Assembly (NCBI RefSeq): GCF_014269035.2
Contig: NZ_JABWRP020000002.1
Location: 62,001 to 126,000, forward strand
From: Pseudomonas vlassakiae
GTDB lineage: Bacteria > Pseudomonadota > Gammaproteobacteria > Pseudomonadales > Pseudomonadaceae
Length of the DNA stretch: 64,000 bases
Reading direction: 5' to 3'
Below, in pieces: positions 53,733-63,419 of the stretch (its first letter is position 1; the number at the start of each line of letters is the position of its first letter). The translations under genes and the position numbers were made by a program. The notes under the pieces were generated by a model. It had not been told where the DNA came from. It did no database searches and worked only from the letters and a program-made list of their open reading frames with translations.

Positions 53733-54338
53733 ATGCGAATGTGGTGGTTGAGTGCCGGTCTGGCCCTGTATTGCCTGGCCCAGAGCGCGGCGGCGGGGAC
53801 ATTGCTGGTCGTCGGCGATAGTATCAGCGCCGGTTTTGGCCTGGATACCCGCCAGGGGTGGGTCTCTCTGTTGCAGACCCGGCTCAAGGACGAAGGTTTC
53901 GACGATCAGGTGGTCAACGCGTCGATCAGTGGCGACACCAGTGCAGGCGGCCAGGCCCGGCTGCCGGCGCTGCTTGCAGCGCACAAGCCGAGCCTGGTGG
54001 TGCTGGAGTTGGGGGGGAACGATGGCCTGCGCGGTCAGCCTCCGCAGCAATTGCAACAAAATCTTGCCTCGATGATCGAGAATGCCCATCAGGCAGGGGC
54101 CAAGGTGCTGCTGCTGGGCATGCGCCTGCCACCGAACTATGGCGTGCGCTATACCACGGCCTTCGCCAACGTCTATGAACAGCTGGCGACGGAAAAGCAG
54201 GTGGCGCTGGTGCCGTTCTTCCTCGAAGGGGTCGGTGGTGTGCCGGGAATGATGCAGGCCGATGGCATCCATCCGGCACAGGCTGCGCAGCAGCGGTTGC
54301 TGGAAAATGCCTGGCCCAAGATAAAACCCTTGCTGTGA
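53733..54338 (+). CDS. tesA: Periplasmic multifunctional esterase/thioesterase TesA
   Basis: A 201-residue GDSL/SGNH hydrolase. Signal peptide (MRMWWLSAGLALYCLAQSAAA), block I with the nucleophile in VVGDSISAGFG, block III GGNDGLRG and block V DGIHP with Asp and His. E. coli TesA cleaves acyl-CoAs, lysophospholipids and esters in the periplasm. The start at 53733 has GGAG 7 nt upstream; ATG 53721 would overlap ybbA. Confidence 0.92.
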   Translation: MRMWWLSAGLALYCLAQSAAAGTLLVVGDSISAGFGLDTRQGWVSLLQTRLKDEGFDDQVVNASISGDTSAGGQARLPALLAAHKPSLVVLELGGNDGLRGQPPQQLQQNLASMIENAHQAGAKVLLLGMRLPPNYGVRYTTAFANVYEQLATEKQVALVPFFLEGVGGVPGMMQADGIHPAQAAQQRLLENAWPKIKPLL

Positions 54339-54396
54339 CGCTTTAAACGGGGCCGGCTTTCGGCTAATGTTGCGCCCCCCGTTTCGAGAGCCCCCG

Positions 54397-54678
54397 ATGC
54401 CGCGCCCTGCCTGGTCCTTGTTTGCCTATCAACTGATCGAGCCTGATGAGCAGCTCGACCTGTTCGCTTGCCAGGAAATCCGCGTCCACCTCGTGGCCCG
54501 TCAGCTCGAACTCGGCGTGCCGGTCGACCGTACCTTGTGCGGTGGCCTGCTGCCGGCGCAACCGCGCTGGTCCGGTGTATCGCGCAGCATTTACCGTGAC
54601 GGACGCCTGTGCGACCTGTGCCGGGCAATCCTCGATGCCCAGCGCCGCGGCATGCGGCCGGTCTGGCCCGAGCTCTGA
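54397..54678 (+). CDS. Small Cys-containing protein of unknown function
   Basis: A 93-residue cytosolic protein with no family I can name. It has a possible metal site formed by TLCGG and the LCDLC pair, with an additional Cys at FACQE. A conserved-looking WSLFAYQLIEPDEQLDLF start and a basic middle suggest a folded small protein. MPRPAWS at 54397 is the likely start. It lies between tesA and the L,D-transpeptidase, 58 bp after tesA. Confidence 0.65.
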   Translation: MPRPAWSLFAYQLIEPDEQLDLFACQEIRVHLVARQLELGVPVDRTLCGGLLPAQPRWSGVSRSIYRDGRLCDLCRAILDAQRRGMRPVWPEL

Positions 54679-54809
54679 GGTGAAGGGCAGGTACTAAACT
54701 GCGCGCACCTTTCATCATCTGAAACGCATGTAAGACGCCAATGCCTCCCGCTTGCAGCGAGGCGGGTGTACAATCGTGCTTCTTGACTACCTTTCGAAGG
54801 ATTTACCGG

Positions 54810-55787
54810 ATGTTGCCGCGCTTTCCCGCCGTCACCCGTTGCCTGTCCCTGGCCGCCCTGCTGGTAGCGGGCCCCGCTGCTGCGCTGGAACTGCCACTGC
54901 CACCGCCCGGTGAAGACGTCGTTGGCCAGGTCCAGACGATCAAGGCCAAGTACGAAGACACCTTTGCCGACATCGGCACTGCCAACGACCTCGGCTACCT
55001 GGAAATGATCGCTGCCAACCCGGGTGTCGACCCGTGGCTGCCGGGCGCTGGCACCGAAATCATCCTGCCGACCCGCTATATCCTGCCGCCGGGCCCGCGT
55101 GAAGGCATCGTCATCAACCTGGCCGAGTACCGTATGTACTACTACCCGAAAGGGCAGAACGTGGTGCATACCTTCCCGCTGGGCATCGGGCGCGAAGGCT
55201 GGGGTTCCCCGGTGGCCATGACCAAGATCACCGCGAAGACGCCGAACCCGACCTGGACGCCTCCCGCCTCGATCCGTGCCGAGCACGCCGCAGACGGTGA
55301 CATCCTGCCGACCGTGGTGCCGGCTGGCCCTGACAACCCGCTGGGGCCGTTCAAGTTCACCCTGGGGGTGCCGGGCTACCTCATCCATGGTTCGAACAAG
55401 AAGTTCGGTATCGGCATGCGCACCAGCCATGGCTGCTTCCGCATGCTCAACAACAACGTGCTGGAACTGTCGAAGATGGTCCCGGTGGGCACGCCGGTGC
55501 GCATCATCAACGAGCCTTACAAGTTCGGCATCAGTGGCGGCAAGGTTTATCTCGAGGCCCATACGCCGCTGGACGATCATGGCAACCCGTCCGTGGTCGA
55601 CAAGCACACGGCAGTCATCAATGCCTTGCTCAAGCGTGAAGACCTGGCCAACAACCTGCGCATGAACTGGGACATGGTACGTGACGTGGTGGCTGCAGAA
55701 GACGGCATGCCGGTGGAAATTGCCGTACCGGTCAATAACCAGGGCGCCGCACCGATGGTGTCGAGCATCCCACCCGAACTGCAGTAA
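54810..55787 (+). CDS. L,D-transpeptidase (ErfK/YbiS type)
   Basis: A 325-residue exported YkuD-family enzyme. Signal peptide (about 1-25, ending PAAAL), a short N-terminal region with the ErfK-type block IAANPGVDPWLPGAGT, then the catalytic domain with HG near YLIHGSNKKFG and the nucleophile Cys in SHGCFRM. Relatives in E. coli attach Braun lipoprotein to peptidoglycan or make 3-3 crosslinks. The next gene, on the opposite strand, is oprI, the Pseudomonas Lpp homologue, which ends in Lys. AAGGA precedes the ATG at 54810. Confidence 0.9.
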   Translation: MLPRFPAVTRCLSLAALLVAGPAAALELPLPPPGEDVVGQVQTIKAKYEDTFADIGTANDLGYLEMIAANPGVDPWLPGAGTEIILPTRYILPPGPREGIVINLAEYRMYYYPKGQNVVHTFPLGIGREGWGSPVAMTKITAKTPNPTWTPPASIRAEHAADGDILPTVVPAGPDNPLGPFKFTLGVPGYLIHGSNKKFGIGMRTSHGCFRMLNNNVLELSKMVPVGTPVRIINEPYKFGISGGKVYLEAHTPLDDHGNPSVVDKHTAVINALLKREDLANNLRMNWDMVRDVVAAEDGMPVEIAVPVNNQGAAPMVSSIPPELQ

Positions 55788-55872
55788 CGCTTTTGTAACA
55801 CCTTCGGGCCCGCTCGGGTTAACAGCCTGATGCGGGCCTTTTGCTTTCCGCTGGAGACCTTTCCTTCAGGCA

Positions 55873-55905
55873 ATAAAAAAGCCGACCCACAAGTGGGTCG
55901 GCTCC
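55873..55905. terminator. Terminator of oprI
   Basis: AAAAAAGCCGACCCAC pairs with GTGGGTCGGCT around a short AA loop; on the minus strand the stem is followed by a run of T. It is convergent with the L,D-transpeptidase end and may serve both. Confidence 0.85.
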
Positions 55906-55925
55906 ATAACAATCCGTGAGGATTA

Positions 55926-56177
55926 TTACTTGCGGCTGGCTTTGTCCAGCATACGCAGAGCGCGCTCGTTGGCTTCGTCAGCGGTCTGCTGAGCCTTCTG
56001 AGCGGCTGCCAGTGCGTCGTCAGCCTTACGGTAGGCTTCGTCAGCACGAGCTTGAGCGCGAGCTGCTGCGTCTTCAGTCGCAGTCAGACGAGCTTCGGTT
56101 TCTTTGGATACGCTGCTGCAACCGGTAGCCAGAACTGCGGCCAGAGCCAGAGCAGAGAATTTCAGAACGTTGTTCAT
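55926..56177 (-). CDS. oprI: Outer membrane lipoprotein OprI
   Basis: An 83-residue major lipoprotein. Signal peptide with lipobox ATGC (Cys20), then a heptad-repeat helix rich in Ala and Asp (coiled coil, trimerising) and a C-terminal Arg-Lys; the terminal Lys is the residue joined to peptidoglycan. Length and sequence are those of Pseudomonas OprI. The start MNNVLKFS at 56177 has AGGGGA upstream. The minus-strand promoter is likely TTTACT/TACTAT, about 70-95 bp upstream. Strong expression is expected from family knowledge. Confidence 0.96.
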   Translation of the reverse strand: MNNVLKFSALALAAVLATGCSSVSKETEARLTATEDAAARAQARADEAYRKADDALAAAQKAQQTADEANERALRMLDKASRK

Positions 56178-56697
56178 CGTGTTCCCCTTCAAGGACTTTC
56201 TATTAAATAGCCATCTCTCGGAAAAGAGAAACTGGCCGGCGTACATAGTACCCATTACTTGTAGTAAGTAAACTGACAGAGCGCAAGAACTGCAAAAAAA
56301 ATGTTGCTATGGGTCACGCCGACAAGATTTGCCGGGGTTTTGTGAAAAAACCGTACAGCCGGTGCAACCGATTGTGCTACAGGAACTTTTTTGCTGAACT
56401 AGCGGTGACTTTAACTGTCTCCTGGCGTCTTAAGCACAACAACATCCGGTTGCTGTTCAGGGCGTGATTGCTGTTGCAGGGTGTGCAAGCTCCAGGCGTG
56501 GCCTGCTGCTACTTTTTAACGCTGATCACCTTGAGCAATCCCGCTTGCGGCGCCTACTATTTGTGAGTGCCCGACCCGGTCGAACAACTGCCGTCGGCGG
56601 ATGGTCCAAGGGGCATGAGGTGGCGTTGAGGTTCCTCCGCCGGATAAACCACACGGTTAAGGTAAGGGTCTGCCAGAAAGGCCTGTGAGGAGTAGTG
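56178..56697. other. Divergent intergenic region oprI/GNAT
   Basis: About 520 bases. The left part, AT-rich, holds the oprI promoter: on the minus strand TTTACT (56267-56272) and TACTAT (56245-56250) with a 16-bp spacer. The rest carries no convincing gene; a 74-codon plus-strand frame at 56464 was not accepted. A small RNA gene is possible but nothing specific supports one. Confidence 0.5.
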
Positions 56698-56979
56698 ATG
56701 AGTGAAGCGCTGACCATCCACCATGACCAGGCCGGTCATCAGTTCGAAACCAACGTGGACGGTCATCGTGCCTACCTGACCTACATGGACCTGGGCAAGC
56801 AGACACTGGACATCTATCGCACTTTTGTGCCCAACGCTCTGCGTGGCCGCGGGATTGCAGCAGCGTTGACCGAGAAAGCCCTCGAGTATGCAGACCAGAT
56901 GGGCTATACGGTGATTCCTTCCTGCTCCTATGTGGAGCGCTACATGGAGCGCCAGCAGCGCCATTCGAGCAAGGCCTGA
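56698..56979 (+). CDS. Small GNAT-family acetyltransferase
   Basis: A 93-residue GNAT-fold protein of the short YjdJ-type family. The acetyl-CoA-binding block is NALRGRGIAAALTEKAL, with a C-terminal VIPSCSYVERYM typical of the family. Substrate unknown. GGAG lies upstream of the ATG at 56698. Confidence 0.88.
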   Translation: MSEALTIHHDQAGHQFETNVDGHRAYLTYMDLGKQTLDIYRTFVPNALRGRGIAAALTEKALEYADQMGYTVIPSCSYVERYMERQQRHSSKA

Positions 56980-57002
56980 ACGGGCCAGCGACACCTGTAA
57001 CA

Positions 57003-57029
57003 AAAGCGCCGGGCAATGCCCGGCGTTTT
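57003..57029. terminator. Bidirectional terminator GNAT/aroF-type gene
   Basis: CGCCGGGC (57007-57014) pairs with GCCCGGCG (57018-57025) around AAT, flanked by A and T runs. Confidence 0.85.
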
Positions 57030-57043
57030 TCATCGCGCTTGAC

Positions 57044-58120
57044 TCAACCGCGCTTGCGCTGTGGCAGCACGTCCTTGAGCTTGGCGTGCATGCTGCGCAG
57101 GGTCTTTTCAGTAGTCGACCAGTCGATGCAGGCATCGGTGATCGACACCCCGTACTGCAGTTCGTCGAGGTTTTTCGGGATCGACTGGCAGCCCCAGTTC
57201 AGGTGGCTCTCGACCATCAGGCCGATGATCGACTGGTTGCCTTCGAGGATCTGGTTGGCGACGTTCTCCATGACCAGCGGCTGCAGGGCCGGGTCCTTGT
57301 TGGAGTTGGCGTGGCTGCAGTCGACCATGATGTTGGCCTTGATCCTGGCCTTGGCCAGGTCCTGTTCGCACAGGGCGACACTGACCGAATCGTAGTTCGG
57401 CTTGCCATTGCCGCCACGCAGCACCACGTGGCCATACGGGTTGCCCTTGGTGGTCACGATCGATACGCCACCTTCCTGGTTGATACCGAGGAAGCGGTGC
57501 GGTTTGGACACCGACTGCAGGGCGTTGATGGCCACGGTCAAACCGCCATCGGTGCCGTTCTTGAAGCCGACCGCCGATGACAGGCCCGAGGCCATCTCGC
57601 GGTGGGTTTGCGATTCGGTGGTGCGGGCGCCGATGGCCGACCAGCTGATCAGGTCCTGCAGGTACTGCGGGGAGATCGGGTCGAGTGCTTCGGTAGCGGT
57701 CGGCAGGCCCATTTCGGCCAGGTCCAGCAGCAACTGGCGGCCAATGTGCAGGCCGTCCTGGATCTTGAACGAGTCATCCAGGTAGGGATCGTTGATCAGG
57801 CCTTTCCAGCCAACGGTGGTGCGTGGTTTTTCAAAGTACACGCGCATGACCAGGTACAGCGTGTCGGACACTTCCTCGGCCAGCACCTTCAGGCGCTCGG
57901 CATATTCGTGAGCGGCCTTGATGTCATGGATGGAGCAGGGGCCGACTACCACGAACAGGCGATGGTCCTTGCCGTCGAGGATATTGCGCACCACTTCGCG
58001 GCCGGCAGTCACAGTCTGCAGGGCCTTGGCGCTGAGGGGGATCTCCTTCTTGAGCTGATCGGGGGTGATCAAGGTCTCGTTGGAGGCAACGTTAAGGTCG
58101 TCGATCGGTAAATCAGCCAT
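57044..58120 (-). CDS. 3-deoxy-7-phosphoheptulonate synthase (DAHP synthase, class I)
   Basis: A 358-residue AroF/AroG/AroH-type enzyme joining phosphoenolpyruvate and erythrose 4-phosphate in the first step of aromatic amino acid synthesis. Conserved blocks: VVVGPCSIHD, RVYFEKPRTTVGWKGL, WSAIGARTTESQTHRE, GFKNGTDG and VDCSHANSNKD, with the metal-binding Cys, His and Asp. Which amino acid gives feedback inhibition cannot be told, so no symbol is assigned. The start MADLPIDD at 58120 excludes a 13-codon extension. Confidence 0.93.
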   Translation of the reverse strand: MADLPIDDLNVASNETLITPDQLKKEIPLSAKALQTVTAGREVVRNILDGKDHRLFVVVGPCSIHDIKAAHEYAERLKVLAEEVSDTLYLVMRVYFEKPRTTVGWKGLINDPYLDDSFKIQDGLHIGRQLLLDLAEMGLPTATEALDPISPQYLQDLISWSAIGARTTESQTHREMASGLSSAVGFKNGTDGGLTVAINALQSVSKPHRFLGINQEGGVSIVTTKGNPYGHVVLRGGNGKPNYDSVSVALCEQDLAKARIKANIMVDCSHANSNKDPALQPLVMENVANQILEGNQSIIGLMVESHLNWGCQSIPKNLDELQYGVSITDACIDWSTTEKTLRSMHAKLKDVLPQRKRG

Positions 58121-58322
58121 CGTGTTACTCGTCAGGTCACGGGTGCCGGCCGCCAGCAATCCCCGTGCGGCCCAGCAGCAATAATGTTCGCAGCGGGGAG
58201 CCGAACCTTAGCGCGTTACAGGGGGCGCGACAATGGGATTTGGCACGCGCTGACACACTTGTGTGCGCCTGCAAGGCCCTGAAGGGTGTAAAAAAGCGAA
58301 CCAACCTACTCAGGAGATTTCC

Positions 58323-59270
58323 ATGGCTATTCGCAAACCACGCATCGGCATCATTGGCAGCGGTGCTATCGGTGGCTTCTATGGGCTGATGCTGGCGCGC
58401 GCTGGTTTCGATGTGCATTTTCTGCTGCGCAGCGAATATGACGTGGTGCGCGAACGGGGCCTGAAGCTGGAGCATGCCGTGCATGGCATGTTGCAGATGC
58501 AGGTCAATGCCTACGCCAGCGCTGCCGACATGCCGCCCTGCGACTGGCTGCTGGTGGGTGCCAAGTCAACCAGCAACGTCGAGCTCGCACCGCTGATCGT
58601 CCAGGCCGCCACAGCCGATGCCAAGGTGGTGCTGTTGCAGAATGGCCTGGGCGTGGAGGAGCAGTTGAGGGTGGCCTTGCCGGGTAACCTGCACCTGCTC
58701 GGCGGCTTGTGTTTCATCTGCGTCAACCGCCAGGCCCCGGGGGTGATCCGCCACCAGGCGCTGGGTGCGGTCAACCTCGGTTACCACAGTGGGCCGGCCG
58801 AAGATGGCGGTGCGGCGATCGTGGCGGCGGGCGCCGGGCTGTTCCGTGCGGCGAGCGTCGAATCCCAGCCGATGGCCAACCTGGCTCAGGCGCGCTGGCA
58901 GAAACTGGTATGGAACGTGCCGTACAACGGCCTTTCGGTATTGTTGGGGGCCAGCACCGCGCCGCTGATGGCCGCTGACGAGAGTCGCGACCTGATCCAG
59001 GCGCTGATGGCTGAAGTGGTGCAAGGCGCTGCCGCATGCGGGTATGAGCTGCCAGCGGGCTATGCTGAGCAACTGTTCCGCATGACCGAGCAGATGCCTG
59101 ATTACTGGCCGAGCATGTACCACGACCATGCCCAGCAACGCCCGCTGGAACTGCAGGCGATCTATGCCGAGCCGATTGCTCGTGCAGGGGCGGCCGGCTG
59201 CAGTCTGCCGCGGATGCAAATGTTGTATCAGGCCCTGGCCTTCATCGATCGCGCCAACCGAGCTGGCTGA
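58323..59270 (+). CDS. 2-dehydropantoate 2-reductase family protein
   Basis: A 315-residue member of the PanE/ApbA family. N-terminal NADP-binding Rossmann motif GIIGSGAIGGFYG (8-20), a catalytic Lys in the KLVWNVPYNGLSVLLG block and a helical C-terminal domain. PanE makes pantoate for coenzyme A, but pseudomonads have several paralogues and this one is not proven to be the main enzyme. The ATG at 58323 has GGAG upstream. Confidence 0.85.
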   Translation: MAIRKPRIGIIGSGAIGGFYGLMLARAGFDVHFLLRSEYDVVRERGLKLEHAVHGMLQMQVNAYASAADMPPCDWLLVGAKSTSNVELAPLIVQAATADAKVVLLQNGLGVEEQLRVALPGNLHLLGGLCFICVNRQAPGVIRHQALGAVNLGYHSGPAEDGGAAIVAAGAGLFRAASVESQPMANLAQARWQKLVWNVPYNGLSVLLGASTAPLMAADESRDLIQALMAEVVQGAAACGYELPAGYAEQLFRMTEQMPDYWPSMYHDHAQQRPLELQAIYAEPIARAGAAGCSLPRMQMLYQALAFIDRANRAG

Positions 59271-59373
59271 TGCTCTGCAGGCCGCATCGGCAGTACGCCG
59301 GACGGCAGAGCGCGGGTCCGGTGCACTGCTAAGCTGAAGCTTGCTCTGCCGCCACGGCAGTCGAGGAGGTCGA

Positions 59374-59871
59374 ATGATCCGCTCCATGCTGTACGCCACC
59401 GACCTCGGTGTCTACGCACCTTTTGTCATGCAGCACGCCCTGACCCTGGCTCGGGCCTTCAACGCAGAACTCTATGTGATTCACGCGGTGGAGCCCATGG
59501 GCCAGTTCGCTGAGTCGCTGCTGCAGAGTTACCTCGATGAGCAGACACTGGATGCATTGCACAGTGAAGGCGTCAACACGGTGATGGCCAATATCGAACA
59601 GCGGGTGCTGGAGAACTTTCGTGACGAATTGGGCGAGGATGCTGACTTGGCGCTGATCAGGGCGGTGCGGGTGCGTCAGGGTGACCCGGCACAGGTCATC
59701 CTTGACCAGGCGCAGCGGCTGAGCGTCGACCTGTTGATCTTCGGCAGCCACAGTGCCGGTGCCGGGGTGGATGTGCCGATTGGGAGGACGGCGGTGCGTC
59801 TGCTGCAACTGTCGCCGGTGCCGGTGTACATGGTGCCGCTCTCGCAGCACTTAGGGCGTAGGAAATCGTGA
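59374..59871 (+). CDS. Universal stress protein family protein
   Basis: A 165-residue UspA-fold protein. Begins MLYATDLGVYAP, the typical start of the fold, and ends with the region LLIFGSHSAGAG...GRTAVRLLQLSPVPVYMVP, whose Gly/Ser pattern fits the ATP-binding loop. Probably a nucleotide-binding stress protein. GAGGAGG precedes the ATG. Confidence 0.88.
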   Translation: MIRSMLYATDLGVYAPFVMQHALTLARAFNAELYVIHAVEPMGQFAESLLQSYLDEQTLDALHSEGVNTVMANIEQRVLENFRDELGEDADLALIRAVRVRQGDPAQVILDQAQRLSVDLLIFGSHSAGAGVDVPIGRTAVRLLQLSPVPVYMVPLSQHLGRRKS

Positions 59872-59940
59872 AGCTGGCTGTAGTCTGTTTCGGAGGCGCG
59901 TGTAACAAAATAGTTCTAGTTTTATTTCGAGAACCACTAA

Positions 59941-60975
<1,035 letters not shown>

Positions 60976-60990
60976 GTGCACCAGGCATGA

Positions 60991-61016
60991 AAAAACCGGC
61001 CCGATGGCCGGTTTTT
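60991..61016. terminator. Bidirectional terminator cysB/cysH
   Basis: AAAAACCGGCC pairs with GGCCGGTTTTT around CGAT; the flanking A and T runs serve both convergent genes. Confidence 0.92.
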
Positions 61017-61029
61017 CTTTACCTGCGAA

Positions 61030-61764
61030 TCAGGCCTTGCTGATCAGGTTGCCGGCATGCAGCCCGCATTCCTTCTGGGTCGACTCTTCCCACCACCAGC
61101 GGCCTTCGCGCTCGTGCTGGTTTGGCAGCACCGGGCGCGTGCAAGGCTCGCAACCGATGCTGATGAAGCCGCGCTCATGCAGGCTGTTGTACGGCAATTC
61201 GAGCATGCGGATGTAACCCCACACTTCCTCGCTGGTCATCTGCGCCAGCGGGTTGAACTTGTAGAGGGTGCGTTCAGGGGTGGAGAAGGCAGCGTCGATC
61301 TCCAGTGCTGCCACCTGGCTGCGGGTGCCCGGGCTCTGGTCACGGCGCTGACCGGTGGCCCAGGCGCTGACGGTGGCAAGCTTGCGCCGCAGCGGTTCGA
61401 TCTTGCGGATGCCACAGCATTCGCCGTGGCCATCCTTGTAGAAGCTGAACAGGCCTTTTTCCTTGACGAACGGGTCGAGCCTGGCGCGATCCGGGCTGAG
61501 GATTTCGATCGGCAGGTTGTAATGCTCGCGCACCTGGTCGATGAAGCGGTAGGTCTCCGGATGCAGGCGGCCGGTGTCGAGGCTGAACACCTTGACCTGC
61601 TTGTTCAGCTTCCAGGCCATGTCGACCAGCACCACATCCTCGGCGCCGCTGAAGGAGATCCACAGGTCATCGCCAAAGTGCTCGAAGGCGAGCTTGAGGA
61701 TGTCCTGCGGGGACTTGTTGGCATAGGTCGCGGCCAGGGCGGCGACGTCGAAGGGTTGGCTCAT
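61030..61764 (-). CDS. cysH: Adenylyl-sulfate (APS) reductase
   Basis: A 244-residue reductase that makes sulfite in assimilatory sulfur metabolism. The Cys pairs ECCGIRK and CEPCTRP are those of the [4Fe-4S] APS-using type found in Pseudomonas, and the catalytic Cys lies in KECGLH near the C-terminus. P-loop-like block [12 protein letters not shown]. The start MSQPFDV at 61764 excludes a long upstream frame. Confidence 0.95.
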   Translation of the reverse strand: MSQPFDVAALAATYANKSPQDILKLAFEHFGDDLWISFSGAEDVVLVDMAWKLNKQVKVFSLDTGRLHPETYRFIDQVREHYNLPIEILSPDRARLDPFVKEKGLFSFYKDGHGECCGIRKIEPLRRKLATVSAWATGQRRDQSPGTRSQVAALEIDAAFSTPERTLYKFNPLAQMTSEEVWGYIRMLELPYNSLHERGFISIGCEPCTRPVLPNQHEREGRWWWEESTQKECGLHAGNLISKA

Positions 61765-61853
61765 CAGGCGGTTTCCATCTTGGCTGTGGCGCTGTGCGCT
61801 CGTAATGGAGTGATGGTAACAAAAAATGGCCGGGCAGACGCCTGGCGAGAGCC

Positions 61854-63197
61854 TCAAAGGCTCTGCAGCGTTTCCATCAGTACCCGCACCTTGGCAATCG
61901 ATTCTTCGTATTCGGCCTGCCAGTTCGAGTCGGCTACCACTGCGCCGCCGCCCCAGCAACTGACCTGGCCATCCTTGACCAGCAGGCTGCGAATGGCGAT
62001 GGAGCTGTCCATCTCGCCGCGCACGTCCACGTACAGCAGCGAGCCGCAGTACAGCGCGCGACGTGTCGGTTCCAGCTCGTCGATGATCTGCATGGCGCGG
62101 ATTTTCGGTGCGCCGGTGATCGAACCACCCGGGAAGCTGTCGCCGATCAGGTCAAGGGCGTCCTTGTCGCGGGCCAGCCGGCCGGTGACGCTACTGACCA
62201 GGTGATGGACGTTGGGGTAGCTTTCCAGGCTGAACAGCTCCGGCACCTTCACCGAGCCGATTTCGCACGTGCGGCCCAGGTCGTTGCGCAGCAAGTCGAC
62301 GATCATCAGGTTTTCCGAACGATCCTTGGCGCTGTGGCGCAGCTCCTCGGCATTGCGGGCGTCCTCGGCGGGGTCGGCCGAACGCGGGCGGGTGCCCTTG
62401 ATCGGGCGGGTTTCCACCTGGCCCCGGCCGACACGGATGAAGCGTTCCGGGGAGAAGCTCAGCAGCGCACTGCCATCAGCCAGTTGCTGGTAACCGGAAA
62501 ATGGCGTCGGGCAGGCTTTGCGCAACGCCTGGTAGGCTTGCCACGGGTCACCCTGGCAAGGGGCGCGGAAGCGCTGGGTGAGGTTGATCTGGTAGCAGTC
62601 GCCTGCCTGGATGTAGCGCTGCACCTGGTCGAAGGCGGCCTTGTACTGTTCCGGCTGCAGGTCACCCTGCATGGGCGCGAGCAGCTGGAAATCACCGCAC
62701 GTCGAAGTGTCGACAGTCTCGAACAGCGCCGCCAGGCGAGCCCGCTCTTCTGGCGCCAGGCTCGGGTGGAACACCAGCTGGCTGGTGCCAAGCTGGTGGT
62801 CGGTCAGCAGTGCCCAGGCGTACAGGCCCAGCTGCGAATCGGCCAGGCCCAGGTCGTCAGTCGACAGCTGCGGCAGCTGTTCCAGGCGGCGGCCGAAGTC
62901 GTAGCTCAGGTAGCCGATCAGGCCGCCGACGAAGGGCAGTTCGATGCCGGCGGGCAGCTGTGCTTCACCCAGTTGTGCCAGGCTGGCGCGCAGGCGTTCA
63001 AGGAAGGCGCGGCCATCCTCGTCGGGCTGGGCCTGCAGGTGCTGCACGGGCCAGGCGCTGAGCAGGTCGAAGCGGCCGCGTTCGGCGCCGGGGCGGGCGC
63101 TGTCGAGCAGGATCGCGCCGGGGGCCTGGCGCAGGCGGGCGAAATAGGCAGCGGGGTCAGGCTGGTAGGGCAGGGGGTGGAGCGTACAGGTCGGCAT
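61854..63197 (-). CDS. pabB: Aminodeoxychorismate synthase component I
   Basis: A 447-residue chorismate-binding enzyme that, with a PabA amidase, makes 4-amino-4-deoxychorismate for folate. Conserved blocks: [16 protein letters not shown] in the N-terminal part, [27 protein letters not shown] and [17 protein letters not shown] at the C-terminal active site. Length fits PabB better than TrpE, which is longer. No amidase gene is adjacent. Confidence 0.92.
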   Translation of the reverse strand: MPTCTLHPLPYQPDPAAYFARLRQAPGAILLDSARPGAERGRFDLLSAWPVQHLQAQPDEDGRAFLERLRASLAQLGEAQLPAGIELPFVGGLIGYLSYDFGRRLEQLPQLSTDDLGLADSQLGLYAWALLTDHQLGTSQLVFHPSLAPEERARLAALFETVDTSTCGDFQLLAPMQGDLQPEQYKAAFDQVQRYIQAGDCYQINLTQRFRAPCQGDPWQAYQALRKACPTPFSGYQQLADGSALLSFSPERFIRVGRGQVETRPIKGTRPRSADPAEDARNAEELRHSAKDRSENLMIVDLLRNDLGRTCEIGSVKVPELFSLESYPNVHHLVSSVTGRLARDKDALDLIGDSFPGGSITGAPKIRAMQIIDELEPTRRALYCGSLLYVDVRGEMDSSIAIRSLLVKDGQVSCWGGGAVVADSNWQAEYEESIAKVRVLMETLQSL

Positions 63198-63261
63198 CAG
63201 TGTGGACGGCGATGAAAAAGCAAGGAGGGCGATTGTAGACCTGTGCAGGAAAAGCGCCTAG

Positions 63262-63410
63262 CCCTGTAGGAGCGGGCTTGCCCGCGATAATCGGCGAAGC
63301 CGGTGCCATCCACTGCGGTGGCTGCTTCTCGGGTAAACCCGCTCCCACAGGGAGCGCAGGCCCTGAGGGCAGTGCGGTACCTGTGGGAGCCGGCTTGCCG
63401 GCGGGGAGGC
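63262..63410. repeat. Cluster of three REP elements
   Basis: Three P. putida-type REP sequences stand between pabB and the ligase gene: TGTAGGAGCGGGCTTGCCCG near 63264, an inverted copy GGGTAAACCCGCTCCCACAG near 63333, and TGTGGGAGCCGGCTTGCCGG near 63380. They may end or stabilise the ligase transcript. Confidence 0.8.
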
Positions 63411-63419
63411 CCTTGAGGG

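Noticed and set aside
56380-56410. GAACTTTTTTGCTGAACT as an AlgU-type promoter upstream of the GNAT gene
   Set aside because: The -35 fits but no TCTGA-like -10 stands at the right distance.
63262-63410. Regular repeats that might be a CRISPR array
   Set aside because: Only three REP elements in mixed orientation with irregular spacing; no cas genes in the window.
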